The notes below the pieces were generated by a model. The model was given only the letters and a program-made list of their open reading frames with translations. It had not been told where the DNA came from and ran no database searches. A program made the position numbers and the translations under genes. This document shows, in pieces, positions 7,872-10,274 of a DNA stretch of 10,274 bases. Where the stretch lies: assembly GCA_031261015.1 (NCBI GenBank), contig JAISKG010000104.1:1-10274 (forward strand). Direction: 5' to 3'. This DNA comes from Dysgonamonadaceae bacterium. Its GTDB lineage: Bacteria > Bacteroidota > Bacteroidia > Bacteroidales > Azobacteroidaceae. Position 1 is the first letter of the stretch. Every line of letters starts with the position of its first letter.

Positions 7872-7879
7872 CAAATTTA
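7872..7879 (-). promoter_or_regulatory. Bacteroidetes-type -7 box for aspS
   Basis: On the minus strand this reads TAAATTTG, a full match to the Bacteroidetes -7 consensus TAnnTTTG. A TTG at 7902-7904 lies 22 bp upstream, close to the usual 19-21 bp spacing for the -33 element. Transcription would start roughly 10-15 bases before the aspS ATG, giving a very short leader. The 14-bp palindrome at 7893-7906 covers the -33 side of this promoter. Confidence 0.55.
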
Positions 7880-7892
7880 CATGAAATTTTTT

Positions 7893-7906
7893 AATTGCAT
7901 GCAATT
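7893..7906. promoter_or_regulatory. Perfect palindrome in the aspS promoter region
   Basis: AATTGCATGCAATT is a 14-bp perfect palindrome 13 bp upstream of the aspS -7 box, overlapping the place of the -33 element. Its position would suit an operator for a dimeric regulator. An AT-rich palindrome of this size can also occur by chance, so the function is uncertain. Confidence 0.3.
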
Positions 7907-7910
7907 TTAT

Positions 7911-7986
7911 GGATTGCTTCGGGCTTTGCCCTCGCAATGACGTGCTATATTTCCGTCATTGCAAGCCGTTTACGGCGAAGCAATCT
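7911..7986. repeat. Head-to-head pair of interspersed palindromic repeat units
   Basis: Two related units face each other. Unit A is 7911-7941 read on the minus strand (31 bp) and unit B is 7955-7986 on the plus strand (32 bp). Both begin GTCATTGC, continue (G/A)AG, and end CGAAGCAATC(C/T). Their centres differ but both fold: GGGC-AAA-GCCC in A and GCCGT-TT-ACGGC in B. As a pair they form a large imperfect inverted repeat around a 13-base spacer. Units beginning GTCATTGCgAG and ending GAAGCAATC are dispersed in multiple copies in many bacterial genomes. This pair sits 6 bp past the stop of the fimbrillin gene and about 30 bp behind the aspS -7 box. It could stop or stabilise the fimbrial transcript. 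Confidence 0.75.
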
Positions 7987-7992
7987 ATTTAT

Positions 7993-9870
7993 TTATGGCT
8001 GATAAATGTGCCAAACTATCATGCTTTTTTCTTCCGAATTGATTCCATTCGATACGGAGAAGACCATTTTCATGGCTTTGAGATAGCCGTTTAGATCTTC
8101 TTGTGGAACAGCCGGCGAAGTCAAGAGGTAGCTCAACGGAGCGCCACCGGGTTGTCCGGGAATTACTCCGAATAAACCTTCCGATCCTTCAAATTTGGCG
8201 TAGGAAACGCCGGATACCATAGTTCGATAAGCAATAAGGTTAGCGCTGGCCGGTGTCCACTTGACATAAAACGGAACGACTGCGGGAGTTAAGGGCTGAC
8301 TGAATGTAGAAATAATTTCCAAGTCCGACATCGGATCGCCTACATCATAGCCACCTCCTGCTTTCGGTAGTGCATGAAGAATTGTAATACTAACTCCTTC
8401 TAAAGTATTTTGTTCCACGAGCACCGTATAGCGCAAGCGGCCGGCGGCAAAAATAATTTTAGCGGTTCGCGTACTTCCGCTTGGATTATTTTGATCGAGG
8501 TACAAAACGACTTTAGCCGTGTCTTTGGCGGCTCCGCTGGTGCAGGAAGTCGTCAACCAGGTAGCTGTAGTTCCGGTATCGGTATCTGTGATTCCGTCGA
8601 TATACCAACCGGAAGTTCCCGATTGGGAAATGTAATCAGTCAACACATACAGCACGTTATGTGGCCGTTCGACCGTCAATGCTTCGCGAGGAAAATTAAA
8701 TTCGCTTTTGCTGACTTTCAAGAAATATTGTCCGTCGAGAACGATATTTCCCCAGCCGGCGGCATCCCATTCCAAAATTTCGGTTTGCAGGTTCACAGCT
8801 TTGCCGTTAAAGGCCAATTCTGCAGTTTCGTGTCCCGAACCGCCGACGTTGGTGATATTGACCGTATATTCGTGGTTGCGCAGAATGGACTTGTGCGTCG
8901 TACCGTTATCGTTCATGAAATCGACTCGGTAATAAGTTGTTTGTGAATCGGTTCCGTAAACGCCACCGATAACCAGGCAAGTTGTTTGACTGGGATCTTC
9001 CACAGCCGTCGCTTCAAACGTATAAATCGAGCCACGGATGGCTACGTCGGTTTTTCCCGGAGCGGTAAAATCTTCATAGACAAGCGGTCCGAAAAAACGT
9101 TTGCTGTAATCGGTGATGCTTGCAGGAATAGTTGGCTCCACGCCGATATTTCCTTCAGGAACGATGCGGCCTTTGGTATTGGTATTGTAAAGACGAACGC
9201 TTTTGAGTTTGAATTTGCCTGTCAATCCGGAAACACTCTCGTCCACCTGCACATTGATGCGGGCAACCATCCGAAGCAAGGAAACCGTGCCGATCGAAGA
9301 AGATTGAAAGGTAATCGTGGCCGGCTCGCTCTCGCCCCACATTGGGAAAGTCGTGTAATTGGAAGCGCTCACGGTATTCCATGGATTGCCTTCGCCGAGC
9401 GAAAATTCAAGGGAAGCGAGCATCGTATTTTTTTCTACGTTTTTCCAATCGGAAGAAGTTAATAATTGTGTCACAGCCTCGCGTGCATTGGTGATCAGCA
9501 CAAAACGCTGGCGGTAAGATCTTGTCCAGACCGTGGCTTTGTAATTTTGCCGAGCGGCGCCGTTGGTGTTGCCTGCAGCTTCTCTGGCGGTGGCGGAATA
9601 ATCGAAATATTCCTTGCCGTCGTCGCCTACGCGAAAAGCCAGAATATCCAAGGTTTGAATCGTATTTTCTTCGGGAACGCCGATTGACCGCAGCGAAGAA
9701 GATTGATCCTGTTCGAAAGGTAAGGAAACGGGAATAGTGAAATCGGCAATGGCTTCACCTTTTTCATTACCCGAAATTCCGTCTAAATCCTCTTTACTAC
9801 ATGAATTAAGTCCTGTTAATGCTACAAATAAAATGCCCAAAATCCATCCGTTTTTTGCAATCTTTTTCAT
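7993..9870 (-). CDS. FimA/Mfa1-like fimbrillin lipoprotein with BACON-like domain
   Basis: This 625-residue exported lipoprotein has a signal peptide (1-23) with lipobox LNSC, giving lipidated Cys24. Residues about 40-180 and 185-375 look like the two beta-rich lobes of Bacteroidetes fimbrillins. Typical phrases are NTIQTLDILAFR (69-80), RQRFVLITNA (120-129), the LLRMVARINVQV strand (198-209), and LRNHEYTVNITNVGGSG near 330-346 followed by ...ILEWD. Residues about 386-487 resemble a BACON domain, a carbohydrate- or mucin-associated Ig-like fold: GWYIDG...WLTTS, then SGSTRTAKIIF...YTVLVEQ. The last ~135 residues are not recognised and may be a tip or adhesive module. Fimbrillin lipoproteins of this kind cross as lipoproteins to the surface, are trimmed by a protease, and polymerise. 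The combination and its place at the end of the gene cluster suggest a tip or accessory subunit, not the main shaft. It starts 51 bp after the neighbouring partial subunit gene. Confidence 0.75.
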   Translation of the reverse strand: MKKIAKNGWILGILFVALTGLNSCSKEDLDGISGNEKGEAIADFTIPVSLPFEQDQSSSLRSIGVPEENTIQTLDILAFRVGDDGKEYFDYSATAREAAGNTNGAARQNYKATVWTRSYRQRFVLITNAREAVTQLLTSSDWKNVEKNTMLASLEFSLGEGNPWNTVSASNYTTFPMWGESEPATITFQSSSIGTVSLLRMVARINVQVDESVSGLTGKFKLKSVRLYNTNTKGRIVPEGNIGVEPTIPASITDYSKRFFGPLVYEDFTAPGKTDVAIRGSIYTFEATAVEDPSQTTCLVIGGVYGTDSQTTYYRVDFMNDNGTTHKSILRNHEYTVNITNVGGSGHETAELAFNGKAVNLQTEILEWDAAGWGNIVLDGQYFLKVSKSEFNFPREALTVERPHNVLYVLTDYISQSGTSGWYIDGITDTDTGTTATWLTTSCTSGAAKDTAKVVLYLDQNNPSGSTRTAKIIFAAGRLRYTVLVEQNTLEGVSITILHALPKAGGGYDVGDPMSDLEIISTFSQPLTPAVVPFYVKWTPASANLIAYRTMVSGVSYAKFEGSEGLFGVIPGQPGGAPLSYLLTSPAVPQEDLNGYLKAMKMVFSVSNGINSEEKSMIVWHIYQP

Positions 9871-9921
9871 TGGTTTACTGTTTCTTTAAATTGATTAGTG
9901 CTTAGGTTCTTTCTTTTATAA

Positions 9922-10274
9922 TTAAGGTTCTAACTGATGATTCGATCCATTGGAAACCCAATTGTCCACGCTTACGCCGACATCTGCGTCAGTTAAATCG
10001 TTACCGTTGAAGCGGATCGTAATATAATATTCGTGATTTTTATCGAAATCATTGTCGGGATAATCGGCTAAAATCTTTTCAATCAGATTGCAGGAATACA
10101 ACTTGAATTTGAAAGTGTGATTCGCTATCGTTACCACGGGATGCTGCCGGTCTTTCGCTAACTTCAACACTGTTAATGTCGTTTGTACGGTATCGGAACT
10201 TGCCGAGCCGTTTACGTCGGAAATGTATGACAATGTATCGCAAGCGGCAAAATGGTTTTCAAAAGTATAATTTC
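9922..10274 (-). CDS. Fimbrillin-like subunit (possibly FimB/Mfa2), C-terminal part
   Basis: The frame is open from the stop at 9922-9924 to the end of the window, giving about 117 residues of C-terminus; the true start lies outside. A TTG at 10231-10233 lies within this continuous frame and is not the real start. The readable part contains ...FKFKLYSCNLIEKILADYP...DKNHEYYITIRFNG...VGVSVDNWVSNGSNHQLEP. A final Y-x-I-x-I/V strand and a closing xVxVxxW strand are typical ends of the FimB/Mfa2 and related fimbrillin families, which anchor or cap fimbriae at the outer membrane. The match is by pattern, so another fimbrillin-like lipoprotein is possible. It is the upstream neighbour, 51 bp away and on the same strand, of the larger fimbrillin lipoprotein, so both probably belong to one fimbrial operon. 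Confidence 0.6.
   Translation of the reverse strand, partial: NYTFENHFAACDTLSYISDVNGSASSDTVQTTLTVLKLAKDRQHPVVTIANHTFKFKLYSCNLIEKILADYPDNDFDKNHEYYITIRFNGNDLTDADVGVSVDNWVSNGSNHQLEP

Noticed and set aside
8410..8946. Long plus-strand frame (178 codons) opposite the fimbrillin gene
   Set aside because: It is antisense to a well-supported lipoprotein gene and its composition mirrors the codon pattern of that gene.
10231..10233. TTG as the start of the rightmost gene
   Set aside because: The same frame stays open to the window edge with family-like residues (FENHFAACDTLSYI), so the gene starts outside.

Overview
The window looks like a Bacteroidales chromosome (order-level call). The evidence is a P. 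gingivalis-type fimbrillin lipoprotein with a BACON-like domain, a TonB-domain protein with the Bacteroidetes-style PQFPGG entry motif, a TAnnTTTG-type -7 promoter box, and weak Shine-Dalgarno sequences. I cannot name the genus from sequence alone.

Region 1 (1 to about 2100) is visibly AT-richer than the rest and reads as an accessory defence patch. It starts inside a gene for a zinc-ribbon / winged-helix protein that is broken by an apparent one-base loss near 209-216. Its stop overlaps the start of an intact TdeIII-type restriction endonuclease (553-1608). No methyltransferase is visible in the window. A decayed helix-turn-helix relic (1650-1803), about 290 bp with no gene, and two terminator-like hairpins follow.

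Region 2 (2145-4354) is a two-gene operon: an XRE-cupin regulator and, 5 bp on, an AMP-forming acyl-CoA synthetase. It runs head-on into region 3, with the two stop codons 2 bp apart.

Region 3 (4357-7852, minus strand) is transcribed in the order aspartyl-tRNA synthetase, radical SAM/SPASM enzyme, TonB-domain lipoprotein. The last two are 11 bp apart. The lipoprotein carries three Cys-Tyr-Glu-Pro motifs in its linker, a fourth Cys-Tyr-Glu in its TonB domain, and an unusually long N-terminal segment before its lipobox. A peptide-modifying type of radical SAM enzyme beside a protein with repeated Cys-Tyr-Glu-Pro motifs is the best candidate here for an undescribed system: a modified, RiPP-like cell-envelope protein.

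Region 4 (7853-10274, minus strand) begins with the synthetase promoter and a pair of head-to-head palindromic repeat units. Beyond them lie a complete FimA/Mfa1-like fimbrillin lipoprotein with a BACON-like domain and the C-terminal part of another fimbrial-type subunit that runs off the window. These two are probably part of a fimbrial operon whose promoter lies outside.
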